Positions 39,704-47,978 of a DNA stretch of 64,000 nucleotides are shown here, in pieces. The stretch is from assembly GCF_040655735.1 (NCBI RefSeq), contig NZ_JBFAKK010000004.1:372001-436000 (forward strand), given 5' to 3'. The stretch comes from Phytomonospora sp040655735 (lineage in GTDB: Bacteria; Actinomycetota; Actinomycetes; Mycobacteriales; Micromonosporaceae). Positions within the stretch are counted from its first letter, which is position 1; each line of letters opens with the position of its first letter. The notes below the pieces were generated by a model, which had not been told where the DNA came from, searched no databases, and saw nothing but the letters and a program-made list of their open reading frames with translations. The translations under genes and the position numbers were made by a program.

Positions 39704-41526
39704 TAGTTCTGAGGGCCCGCCGCGCTCGCCGCTTCGTCGGCGGCCGCGGTGACCCACTCCGTGATGCTGCCGTCCTCGCTGAGGTTGATGTAGAGCGCCG
39801 TGGAGTGGATCAGGTACCGGTGCGACTGCGACATGTAACCGGCCATCTCGGCGTCCGACCAGTACTGGTCCTCGTCGCAGATCTCGTGGCCGGGCTCGGG
39901 GTCGGCCGGGCACCAGATCCCCCAGTCCTGGGTGTAGGTGTCGACCGCACGGTCGTAGGCGTCCTCGGCGCCGGCGGCGTCGTCGAGCGGCATCACCATG
40001 ACCGACACGAGGATCTGGTCGGTGTGGTCGACATAGCTGCCGACGACCATCTCGTCGCAGCCGTAGTCGTCGAGGATGTCCTGGATGTCCGCGGTGTGCG
40101 AGTCCTGCTCGCAGCCGACCTCGCCCGCCGAGCGCAGTGTGTAGAGCACTTCCTCGGAGTCGGTGAAGGAGTCGGGGAGCAGCGCGGTCGAGGTGATCGG
40201 CGTGTCGTCGGTGGAGACGTCGTCGAGGTCGGTGGGGTCGAAGGTGGGCGTCGGCTCGGTCGTCGGCGTCTCGGTGTCCTCGGTCGCCGGATCGTCCCAG
40301 TAGTCGGTGGGGGTCTCCCCGGCGGTGTCCAGCGTTCCCGAGTCCCCGTCGCCGCTGACGGCGATGACGACGGCGATCACGATCAGCAGGACGAGCACGA
40401 ACGCGCCGCCGACGATCGACATGTCCCGGGCCGTGGTCGACTTCGGCGGCGGCGGTGCCAGGAACGGCGGCCCGCTCGGCGCCGGCCACCCGCCCATGGG
40501 TGTGATCGACGGGGGAGGCGGGGCGTACTGCCAGGCCGGCGCGGTCTCGTAGTGCGCCATCTGATCGAGCCGCGCGCTCTCGTCGGCGAGCGCGTACTCC
40601 TGAACCGTCGGCGCGGCGGGCGGACCGCCCGGTGACCAGGAGGCGAAGTAGCCGATCGCGGCGTTCTGCTCGCCGATCATGTGCTGCACCGGAGGGGTCC
40701 ACGGCTGCCCGCTCGGCGCGACCATGCCGACGGCCCGCTGGATCTCGTCCGGGGTCGGGCGCGCGGCGGGATCCTTGGCGAGGCAGCGTTCGACGATCGC
40801 GCGGACCGTGGGTGCGATCGCGCTGAAGTCGGGATGGCCGTTGACGACCTGGTAGAGGACCTGCATGGGGGTGGCGCCCTCGAAGGGCGCCCGCCCCGTG
40901 CAGGCGAGGTAGAGCACGCAGCCGAGGGAGAAGATGTCGCTCGCCGCGCTCACCGGCTGCTCGCCGGCGTGCTCGGGGGACATGAAGGACGGTGAGCCGA
41001 CCACCCAGCCGGTGTGCGTCAGGGCGCTGCGGCCGTCACCGTCGGCGGCCCGGGCGACCCCGAAGTCGATGACCTTGGGGCCGTCGGGGGAGAGGATCAC
41101 GTTGGAGGGCTTGAGGTCTCGGTGCACGATCCCCGCGCGGTGGACCTCGGTCAGCGCGGCGGCCAGGCCGGCGGCGAGGCGCAGCGCCTGGTCTTCGGGG
41201 AGAGGGCCGCTCGCCGCGACCGCCTGTTCGAGAGACGGCCCTCGCACGAATTCCGAGGCCAGCCACGGTGTCGGCGCGTCGGCGTCGGCGTCCACGACGG
41301 CGGCCGTGTACGGTCCCGCGACCTGCCGGGAAGCGTCGACCTCGTGCCGGAAGCGGGTGCGGAAGCCCTCGTCGGCGACGAACTGGGGCCGGATGAGCTT
41401 GAGCGCGACGAGTTTCCCGTCCGGCGCGGCGCCGAGCAGGACGCGGCCCATCCCGCCTTCGCCGATCTCGGCGAGCACCCGGTATCTTCCGACGGTGCGC
41501 GGATCCGAGTCCTGCAAGGGCTTCAC
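39688..41526 (-). CDS. Transmembrane Ser/Thr protein kinase (PknB-like)
   Basis: 612 aa. Kinase domain 1-270: glycine loop EIGEGGMGRV, Lys in VALKLIRP, catalytic HRDLKPSN, DFG in KVIDFGVARA and GSPSFMSPEHA as the activation end. A Pro-rich linker, one membrane span (VGGAFVLVLLIVIAVVIAVSG, about 377-397), then a Thr/Asp-rich stretch and a 170-residue extracellular domain with several Cys (VGCEQDSHTADIQDI, YGCDEM, IWCPADPEPGHEICDED). No PASTA repeats, so ligand is unknown. ATG 41526. Overlaps the EF-hand gene end. Confidence 0.95.
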   Translation of the reverse strand: MKPLQDSDPRTVGRYRVLAEIGEGGMGRVLLGAAPDGKLVALKLIRPQFVADEGFRTRFRHEVDASRQVAGPYTAAVVDADADAPTPWLASEFVRGPSLEQAVAASGPLPEDQALRLAAGLAAALTEVHRAGIVHRDLKPSNVILSPDGPKVIDFGVARAADGDGRSALTHTGWVVGSPSFMSPEHAGEQPVSAASDIFSLGCVLYLACTGRAPFEGATPMQVLYQVVNGHPDFSAIAPTVRAIVERCLAKDPAARPTPDEIQRAVGMVAPSGQPWTPPVQHMIGEQNAAIGYFASWSPGGPPAAPTVQEYALADESARLDQMAHYETAPAWQYAPPPPSITPMGGWPAPSGPPFLAPPPPKSTTARDMSIVGGAFVLVLLIVIAVVIAVSGDGDSGTLDTAGETPTDYWDDPATEDTETPTTEPTPTFDPTDLDDVSTDDTPITSTALLPDSFTDSEEVLYTLRSAGEVGCEQDSHTADIQDILDDYGCDEMVVGSYVDHTDQILVSVMVMPLDDAAGAEDAYDRAVDTYTQDWGIWCPADPEPGHEICDEDQYWSDAEMAGYMSQSHRYLIHSTALYINLSEDGSITEWVTAAADEAASAAGPQNYYDDW

Positions 41527-41588
41527 GGGCGTTCCCCTTCTGGGTGGCGGGACGTAGGCCGCTCGGGCCGGCGCCTCACTATCATGAG

Positions 41589-41616
41589 TAGAGCATATTT
41601 CTAGAACACTGCTCTA
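41589..41616. promoter_or_regulatory. Dyad TAGAGCA-N14-TGCTCTA
   Basis: Perfect 7-bp arms in an AT-rich patch upstream of the kinase gene. Possible operator or promoter element. Confidence 0.45.
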
Positions 41617-41686
41617 GTCCAGTCCTCGCCGCGGTGTCGGTGGCCGCCCTACGAGTGAGTTCCTGTTCCGCTTGCGCGCGCTCCCG

Positions 41687-41709
41687 TGTAACCGCTATAA
41701 ATAGTTACA
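41687..41709. promoter_or_regulatory. Dyad TGTAAC-N11-GTTACA over a -10
   Basis: Perfect 6-bp arms (41687-41692 and 41704-41709) with TATAAA (41696-41701) between; the second arm runs into the ATG. A TTGCGC -35 lies at 41672-41677. A repressor bound here would block a leaderless start at 41709. Confidence 0.65.
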
Positions 41710-42161
41710 TGGCACTGAACTGGAAGCTCGTCATCGACAGCGAGAACGCACCCGCCCTGGCCGACTTCTGGGCCGCCGCCCTCGAATACGAGGTGGAGGA
41801 TCCGAGCGCGCTCATCGAGCAGCTGCTCGCGGCCGGCCACCTCCCCGAGGAAGCGGTCACCGAGCACGGCGGCGGCAAGATCTTCCGCGGGTACGCGGCG
41901 GTCCGGCACCCCGAAGACCCCTTCGACGAGACCAGTGGCGTCGGAAAGGGCCGGCGGCTGCTCTTCCAGGACGTCCCGGAGGGCAAGACGGTCAAGAACC
42001 GCCTGCACATCGACGTCCACAGTGAACCCGGCGGGCTCGACGCCCTCGTCGAACGCCTGGAAGGTCTTGGCGCCACCCGGATCCGCGAGTTCGACAAGGG
42101 CCCGGCCGGTCACTGGTGGCTCATGCAGGACCCCGAGGGCAACGAGTTCTGCGCCGCCTAG
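41709..42161 (+). CDS. VOC (glyoxalase-like) family protein
   Basis: 150 aa. LNWKLVIDSENAPALADFWAAALEYEVED is the first half-module; RLHIDVHSEPGGLDALVERLEGLGATRIREF and HWWLMQDPEGNEFCAA the second. DPEGNEFC is the common end of the actinobacterial glyoxalase-like (Gly_oxidase_6) group. ATG 41709 sits 7 bp after TATAAA, so the mRNA is leaderless. The dyad around the -10 implies repression by an unknown factor. Function unknown, possibly a resistance or sensor protein. Confidence 0.9.
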   Translation: MALNWKLVIDSENAPALADFWAAALEYEVEDPSALIEQLLAAGHLPEEAVTEHGGGKIFRGYAAVRHPEDPFDETSGVGKGRRLLFQDVPEGKTVKNRLHIDVHSEPGGLDALVERLEGLGATRIREFDKGPAGHWWLMQDPEGNEFCAA

Positions 42162-42266
42162 GGCTTGGCGGAGACCCACTCGAACACGCCCTTCGGGCTC
42201 GGTGAACTTGTTCTGCGGCATGGTGGGTATACGGAGAGGCACACCGCCGCGACCCGAGGAGTCCCC

Positions 42267-42863
42267 ATGACGACCACCCCTCCACCCGAGATCGCCGACG
42301 AGCACCCGGCCGCCGCCGCGGCGAGGCTGGCCAGCGTCGAAGGCACCGACGCCGCACTCCGCCTCGACGGATCGGTGATGCCGCCGCACGTCCACTTCTT
42401 CTTCGACGACCGGGAGGAGCCCTACGGAGGCCACATCCGCTCGCGTCCCTACCAGCGCGGTGAGGACGCCGCCGAGGCCGTCGCCCGCCTGGGTCTGCTC
42501 CCGTCCGTCCTTCGCGCCGACCGGATCCTCGTCGTCTGGGAGCACTGCGACCTCCACGTCGCGCTCGAAGCGCCTGAGGCGCACTCGTTCCCCTTCGCGG
42601 TGATGTCGGTCGAGGCCACGCCGTCGACCGAACTGACGATCGGCCACGCCTTCGAACTCGACTTCGCGCCCGGCACGCCGATGGAGCCCTTCACGCCGAC
42701 CATCCCGCAGTGGGGGAGTCCGAAGGTCCAGACCCGCTACCGTCTGCCCGCGCCCATCACCCGGCTCATCGAACTGTGGCTGGAACCGCGGGCAGGCGAC
42801 CCCGAGGAGACCATGGACGCGCTCCAAGAGGAGGGGTACCGCATCGCCTTGGCCGTCGCGTGA
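42267..42863 (+). CDS. Hypothetical protein (198 aa)
   Basis: Soluble, no signal or membrane segment. HVHFFFDDREEPYGGHIRSRPYQRGEDAAEAV and ADRILVVWEHCDLHVALEAP are the most striking stretches, suggesting a compact alpha/beta domain. No family named with confidence. ATG 42267 has CGAGGAG. It is followed by the convergent HhH gene. Confidence 0.72.
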   Translation: MTTTPPPEIADEHPAAAAARLASVEGTDAALRLDGSVMPPHVHFFFDDREEPYGGHIRSRPYQRGEDAAEAVARLGLLPSVLRADRILVVWEHCDLHVALEAPEAHSFPFAVMSVEATPSTELTIGHAFELDFAPGTPMEPFTPTIPQWGSPKVQTRYRLPAPITRLIELWLEPRAGDPEETMDALQEEGYRIALAVA

Positions 42864-42878
42864 GTCGCCGGGGCGCGG

Positions 42879-43091
42879 TCATTCCTCCGCGAAGGCCAGT
42901 CCCCGGTCGGCCAGCTCCTCGCCGAGGATCCGGATCGACTTCGGACCGATCCCGTGGAGTCTGAGCAGAGCCGCCGCCGACACGCCGGTCAGCTGCTCGT
43001 AGCGCGTGTACCCGTGCGCGGCCAGCTCGCGCCGGGCCACCTTGCCGATGCCGTGCGGGAACTCCGTCTCCACCTGATCACCGCTCGCCAT
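42879..43091 (-). CDS. Helix-hairpin-helix protein (70 aa)
   Basis: FPHGIGKVARRELAAHGYTRYEQLTGVSAAALLRLHGIGPKSIRILGEEL contains two HhH elements (GIGKVARRxL and LHGIGPKSIRIL), like the RNA polymerase alpha C-terminal domain or radC/UvrC-type DNA-binding units. Start ATG 43091. A nucleic-acid-binding role is likely; partner unknown. Confidence 0.85.
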   Translation of the reverse strand: MASGDQVETEFPHGIGKVARRELAAHGYTRYEQLTGVSAAALLRLHGIGPKSIRILGEELADRGLAFAEE

Positions 43092-43219
43092 CCCGGGTCC
43101 CCCTGTCGTCGGCGCCTGCCCGGCCAGGGTAGGCGCCGGATCCGACGAAAAGGCCGCAACCCGCCGACCCCTCGCAGCTCACGGGTCCCCGTCCGCGTGC
43201 CGCCCACTAGACTCCGCCC

Positions 43220-43900
43220 GTGACCACCAAGCCGGACGGCCGCCCCGACCGCGCCGACCTCCTGCGCCTGGCCGCCGACCACGGCCCGCCCATCGAAGGC
43301 GCCGCCGGCGACGTGCTCCCGCCGCGCGTCACCGCCACCGGAACGATGCGCCGGCTACTGGAAGAGGCGCTGCGGCAGATCGCCGCGCGCGGGTTCCACG
43401 CCGTGTCCGTCCGCGATCTCGCCGGCTCCGTCGGCATCCACCCGAGCACCGTCTACGCCCACGTGAAGTCCAAAGAGGACATCCTCGCCGAACTGATCCG
43501 GCACGGCCACGACGAGCACCTGGAAAGACTGACCACCGCGCTCGCCGAAGTCGGCGAGGATCCCGCCGGCCGGCTGACCGCGCTCGTCGGCGCCCACGTG
43601 CGGCTGCACGCCGAGTACCCCCTGCTGGCACGCGTGTGCAGCCGTGAACTGGAGGCGCTGACGGGAGACACGCGCAGGCAGGCGTACGCCATGCGCGTGC
43701 GGGCCGAGGAGCTGTTCCTCGACGTCGTGGTGCGCGGTCAGCGCGCCGGAGTCTTCCGCGAGTGCGAGCCGCTGCTGGCGGTGACCGCGCTCGGGTCGAT
43801 CGGCATCCGCGTCGCCGAGTGGTGGCGCCCGGAGTTCGGGGTCGACGTCGACGAGCTGGTGGAGACCTACACGGGCTTCGCGCGGGGGATGTTGGCTTGA
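43220..43900 (+). CDS. TetR family regulator
   Basis: 226 aa. HTH at about residues 42-90 (MRRLLEEALRQIAARGFHAVSVRDLAGSVGIHPSTVYAHVKSKEDILAELI), a clean TetR_N domain. An unusual N-terminal extension of about 40 residues precedes it. GTG 43220 lies 6 bp after TAGACT (43208-43213), so leaderless. No dyad is obvious at its promoter, and no divergent target, so its targets may lie elsewhere. It is convergent with the lipoprotein gene. Confidence 0.92.
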   Translation: MTTKPDGRPDRADLLRLAADHGPPIEGAAGDVLPPRVTATGTMRRLLEEALRQIAARGFHAVSVRDLAGSVGIHPSTVYAHVKSKEDILAELIRHGHDEHLERLTTALAEVGEDPAGRLTALVGAHVRLHAEYPLLARVCSRELEALTGDTRRQAYAMRVRAEELFLDVVVRGQRAGVFRECEPLLAVTALGSIGIRVAEWWRPEFGVDVDELVETYTGFARGMLA

Positions 43901-43909
43901 GGGGCGGCG

Positions 43910-45190
43910 TCAGCCCGTGGGCAGTACGGCCGCGGGCCGGCCGCCCCCGGTGAAGCTGATCGCCACGTGGCCGTTGAGGGCGTACGGCGCGAAGAGGATG
44001 TCGGTAACCCAGTCGGCTCCAGTGCGGGCGTCGAGGATGACGCCTTGGTCGCCGGTATGTCCGTAGACGGCACCGTGCCAAGTCGCGGTGACCTGAGGCG
44101 CGATCCGGGACGCGTCGGAGTCGTCGAAGTCCCACAGTGACTCGCCCGTCGTGGCTTCGAAGGCGCCCACGGCCCGGTCGGCGAGGTGGCACACGACGAT
44201 GGAGAGGTCGTCATAGAGGCAACTGTCGTAGACCGGTGTGCCGGTGACGTCGTTGCGCATTTCGCCCGTGGCCGCGTCGTACAGCTCGAACGAGCTGTAC
44301 TGGCCCCATCCGGAACCCTTCTCCAGCGCGAAGAGATGCGGGCCGGCGGGCACGATCGGCGCCCAGGCGAAGCTGCTGTCCCGGAGGTTCCAGAGCACCT
44401 TCCCGTCGGCGATCGCCAGACCGGCCTGGCCGTATTCGGGCAGTGCGGCGTCCGGTACGGCCACTCTTCCGACGACCGCGTCCGAGGCCACCGTGATGGC
44501 GTCGAATCCCGTACGGCGCCAGGTCTCCTTCTGGGAGCGCAGGTCGATGACGGCGACTTCGAGTGCGTCGTGGACCGTGAGAGCCAGCACGGCCCGCTCT
44601 TTCGCGGCACCGACGAGTCGAAAGCTCAGCCGCGACGCCTCGAAGGACGCCGCGGGCATGTCCACGACGGCACGGCCCACCACCGCGTGGCTCTGGGCGT
44701 CGATGGTGAGGAGTTCGACAAGGTGCCCGCCGCGCTGAGTGCCGGTCACCGGCTTGTCGACGAGGAACGGCGCCAGCACGACATCCTTCCCGTCGAGGTT
44801 CATGAGGATTGGAGCGATCGGACGGTTGAGCGCCATGTGCTCCCGGAGCTCGACTCCGATGCCGTTCTCCGGTGAGATGGTCGCAAGTGTCCCGCCCGTG
44901 CGGGAATCGATGATCGTCAGTGCCAGCGTGGAAAGGGCGTAAGTGATCGGCCCGCGCAGCGCGACGGGAAAACTGCTCTCGATTCCGTTCGGACTTCCCG
45001 GGTGTGCGGCCATCACCTCTTCGGGCATCGGGACGGGATTCTCAAGGTCGAACGCCAATGGCGGTTCATACGCTCGCGATTCGGCCGGGTCCGCCGGCAT
45101 GTCGATCGTTGCCGACTGTGCGGCACAGGAACTCGTAGCGGCTAAGGCGAACGAGAGGAACGTCGAACAGAATAGACGTTTGGCTTGCAT
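43910..45190 (-). CDS. Lipoprotein with PQQ-like beta-propeller
   Basis: 426 aa. Signal peptide with lipobox ATSSC (Cys about 22), so membrane-anchored outside the cell. The rest is a beta-propeller of PQQ/WD type: ALTIIDSRTGGTLATIS, AIADGKVLWNLRDSSF, ELYDAATGEMRNDVTGT, FEATTGESLWDFDDSD and ILDARTGADWVTDIL are repeats of the strand-turn-strand pattern. No catalytic residue evident; a ligand-binding or scaffold role is possible. ATG 45190 (GGGAG site); ATG 45202 is an alternative. The 5' flank is AT-rich for this genome. Confidence 0.87.
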   Translation of the reverse strand: MQAKRLFCSTFLSFALAATSSCAAQSATIDMPADPAESRAYEPPLAFDLENPVPMPEEVMAAHPGSPNGIESSFPVALRGPITYALSTLALTIIDSRTGGTLATISPENGIGVELREHMALNRPIAPILMNLDGKDVVLAPFLVDKPVTGTQRGGHLVELLTIDAQSHAVVGRAVVDMPAASFEASRLSFRLVGAAKERAVLALTVHDALEVAVIDLRSQKETWRRTGFDAITVASDAVVGRVAVPDAALPEYGQAGLAIADGKVLWNLRDSSFAWAPIVPAGPHLFALEKGSGWGQYSSFELYDAATGEMRNDVTGTPVYDSCLYDDLSIVVCHLADRAVGAFEATTGESLWDFDDSDASRIAPQVTATWHGAVYGHTGDQGVILDARTGADWVTDILFAPYALNGHVAISFTGGGRPAAVLPTG

Positions 45191-45395
45191 GGCCGCTCCC
45201 ATTGTCGATCTTGTTCGTACGAGTCGATCGGCGATTCGACGCCTTAGTTTTCACGACTGGGGTGATCTTCGATGCTCGGGTTCCTATTACCGAGCGGTAG
45301 CCGTTGAACCGGACCGAAGATCACCGGGTGAATGTCCGCGGCGGACCAAAGAGTCCGCATCGCCCTTCTCCGCCCACCACTACCCGTCCCACCTC

Positions 45396-45451
45396 TTGAC
45401 ACCCGCCCAACACCGCCCCACACTGGCTCCCACCAGTACCAAACGATCGTT
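45396..45451 (+). promoter_or_regulatory. Promoter and palindromic operator of the hydrolase operon
   Basis: TTGACA (45396-45401), 17 bp, CACACT (45419-45424) is a strong housekeeping promoter. The palindrome AACGATCGTT (45442-45451) follows in the leader; the same core is found at 16308-16317 next to a TetR gene. Confidence 0.75.
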
Positions 45452-45465
45452 CGTATGGGAGCCCC

Positions 45466-46371
45466 ATGGCCATCATCCCCGACCACCCCGCGCAGGGCCG
45501 CGTCACCGGCGACGGCGCCGAACTCGCCTTCGGCCACTGGCCCGGCCAGGGCCCGGCCGTCGTGGCGCTGCACGGCCTCACCGCCTCGCACGTCAATTTC
45601 GCCGGCATCGCCGAACGCCTTGCCGGCCGCCGCCCGCTCCTGGCCTTCGACCTGCGCGGGCGCGGCCGCTCCGACAAGCACGGCCCGTACGGCATGGCCC
45701 AGCACGCCAGGGACACCGCCGCCGCGATGGTCTCCTTCGGCCTCGGCGAGAGCGTCGTGGTCGGCCATTCGATGGGCGCGTACGTGGCGGTGGCGCTCGC
45801 GGCCATGTACCCACAGCGCGTCGGCGGCCTGGTGCTCATCGACGGCGGGGTCCCCGTCCCCGCGCCGCCGGTCCCGGTCGAGCAGCTCCTCGCCCCGCAG
45901 CTGGCCCGCCTCCACCAGACCTTTCCCGACACCGAGTCCTACCTCGACTTCTGGCGTGCCCTCCCGGTCTTCCCCGAGGCGAGCTGGGACGGCCCCGGCC
46001 GGCGCTGGGTGGAGGCCTACCTGCGCTACGACCTCGGCGGTGAGCCGCCCGCCCTGCGTCCGCGGGCCTCGGCCGACGCGGTCCGGGCCGACCTCGTCGA
46101 CAGCCTCGCCCCTGAGGTCCTGCGTGAACGCCTCGCCGGACTGTCGGTGCCGGTCCTGCTCCTGCGCGCCGAGCACGGTTTCCTTCCCGGCCAGCCGGGC
46201 CTCATCCCCGACGCGTCGGCGGCCGCCGAGCTCGTCAAGGACTTCACCGACCGGCTCCTGCCCGGCACGACCCACTACACGATCGCGATGGACGAGCCGG
46301 GCGCCACGACCGTCGCCGACGCCGTCGTCGAGTTCGCGCGCCGCTGCGACCGCTTAAAGGAGCACGGATGA
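45466..46371 (+). CDS. Alpha/beta hydrolase
   Basis: 301 aa. Oxyanion strand ALHGLTASHVNF, DLRGRGRSDKHGPYG, nucleophile elbow GHSMGAYVA (Ser at about residue 103), DGGVPVP, and a C-terminal His in GTTHYTIA. Acid probably Asp or Glu in RAEHGFLPG. Classic esterase/lactonase fold of the meta-cleavage-product-hydrolase or haloperoxidase type. First gene of an operon whose next genes are an acyl-CoA ligase and a PHB-depolymerase-like esterase: it may split ester intermediates. ATG 45466 with GGGAG. Confidence 0.9.
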   Translation: MAIIPDHPAQGRVTGDGAELAFGHWPGQGPAVVALHGLTASHVNFAGIAERLAGRRPLLAFDLRGRGRSDKHGPYGMAQHARDTAAAMVSFGLGESVVVGHSMGAYVAVALAAMYPQRVGGLVLIDGGVPVPAPPVPVEQLLAPQLARLHQTFPDTESYLDFWRALPVFPEASWDGPGRRWVEAYLRYDLGGEPPALRPRASADAVRADLVDSLAPEVLRERLAGLSVPVLLLRAEHGFLPGQPGLIPDASAAAELVKDFTDRLLPGTTHYTIAMDEPGATTVADAVVEFARRCDRLKEHG

Positions 46372-47978
46372 ACCTCAACATCTGGGCGCTGTTCGGTCAC
46401 GCCGCCCGCCATCACCGCGAGGTCGAGATCGTCACGGGCCTGCCCGGCGGCGCGGTGCACCGCTATACCTACGGCGACTTCTGCGACCGCGCGGAAATGC
46501 TCATGGCCGCCCTCGACGGTCTGGAACTGGCCGAGGACGCCGTCGTCGGCACGCTCGCGTGGAACTCCCACCGGCACCTGGAGGCCTACTTCGCCGTCCC
46601 GGGCACCGGCCGCGTCCTGCACACCCTCAACCTGCGGCTCTCCCCGGCGGAACTGGCCAGGGTGATCGAGCACGGCGGCGACGAGGTGATCCTCGCCGAC
46701 GCCGATCTCCTCCCGCTCCTGGTGGCGGCCAAGGCGGCCGGCGGTCTGGGCCGGGTGCGCCACGTGCTGGTCCTCGGCGACACCGACACCGACGCCGTCG
46801 ACCTGCCGGGCCTGGTGTCCTACGAGGACCTGATCGCCGTCCATGAACCGGGCTACCCGCGCCGGGAGTGGGACGAGCACCGTCCACTGGGGATCTGCCA
46901 CACCTCGGGGACCACCGGCGATCCCAAGGGCGCCGTCTACACGCACCGTTCGACCGTCCTGCACGCCTTCGGCGTCGCCGCCGGCTCGGGACTGGGCCTG
47001 GGACCCGGCGACTGCGGCCTCGCGGTCGTCCCGATGTTCCACGGGAACGCCTGGGGAATGCCGTACGCGGCGACCATGGTCGGCGCCAAGCAGGTCTTCC
47101 TCGCCGGCCCGCTGACACCCGCCCGCCTCGCCGAGCTGATGCTCACCGAGGAGGTCACCGTCTCGGCGGGCGTCCCGACGGTGTGGCTCGACTTCGCCGA
47201 GCACCTCACGGCCACGGGGCTGAGCCTGCCCGACCTGCGGCACGTTGTCTGCGGCGGCGCCCGGCCGCCGCGATCCCTGGTGGACCGGTACCGCCGGGAG
47301 TTCGGGATCCCGCTCGTCCAGGCGTGGGGCATGACCGAGACCTCGCCGCTGGGCAGCGTCGCCTGGCCCAAGCACCACATGCGCCACTGGGACGACGAGC
47401 GCCTCCTCGACGAGGCCGGCGCGCAGGCCGGGATCGCCTCTCCCGGCGTCGAGGTGTCCATCAGGGACGGACGAGGAGAGGAGGTTCCCTGGGACGGCCG
47501 GACGATGGGCGCCCTGCACGTGCGCGGCATGTGGGTCGTCGACGGATACCTGCACGGCGAGGCACCCGGCCAGTTCACCGACGGCTGGTTCGCCACCGGC
47601 GACGTCGCGGTCGGCAGCCCGTACGGCTACATCCGGATCGCCGACCGCACCAAGGATCTGATCAAGTCCGGCGGCGAGTGGATCTCCTCGGTCGACATGG
47701 AGGCCGCCCTCATGGGGCACCCCGACGTCGCCGAGGCCGCCGTCGTGGCGATCCCCGACCCGCGCTGGCAGGAACGGCCGCTCGCCTGCGTGGTCCCCGC
47801 GCCCGGACGCGAGCCGCGGCTGGAGTCGCTGCGCGAACACCTGCTGGGCAACGGATTCGCGCGCTGGCAGCTTCCGGAGCGGATGGAGTTGCTGGAGGCC
47901 ATCCCGCGCACCGGCGTCGGCAAGTTCGACAAGAAGGCTCTGCGCACATCCATCGACGAGAAAGGAACCCTCCGATGA
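46368..47978 (+). CDS. Acyl-CoA synthetase (AMP-forming)
   Basis: 536 aa. AMP-binding motif ICHTSGTTGDPKGAVYTHRS (about 185-204), A5 motif WGMTETSPLG, A7 GWFATGDVA, A8 ADRTKDLIKSGGEWIS and the C-terminal catalytic Lys in PRTGVGKFDKKAL. This fits the medium-chain/long-chain fatty acyl-CoA ligase group. It activates a carboxylate with ATP and CoA. ATG 46368 overlaps the hydrolase stop (ATGA). Together with the esterases it suggests uptake and use of ester-derived hydroxy or fatty acids. Confidence 0.95.
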   Translation: MNLNIWALFGHAARHHREVEIVTGLPGGAVHRYTYGDFCDRAEMLMAALDGLELAEDAVVGTLAWNSHRHLEAYFAVPGTGRVLHTLNLRLSPAELARVIEHGGDEVILADADLLPLLVAAKAAGGLGRVRHVLVLGDTDTDAVDLPGLVSYEDLIAVHEPGYPRREWDEHRPLGICHTSGTTGDPKGAVYTHRSTVLHAFGVAAGSGLGLGPGDCGLAVVPMFHGNAWGMPYAATMVGAKQVFLAGPLTPARLAELMLTEEVTVSAGVPTVWLDFAEHLTATGLSLPDLRHVVCGGARPPRSLVDRYRREFGIPLVQAWGMTETSPLGSVAWPKHHMRHWDDERLLDEAGAQAGIASPGVEVSIRDGRGEEVPWDGRTMGALHVRGMWVVDGYLHGEAPGQFTDGWFATGDVAVGSPYGYIRIADRTKDLIKSGGEWISSVDMEAALMGHPDVAEAAVVAIPDPRWQERPLACVVPAPGREPRLESLREHLLGNGFARWQLPERMELLEAIPRTGVGKFDKKALRTSIDEKGTLR

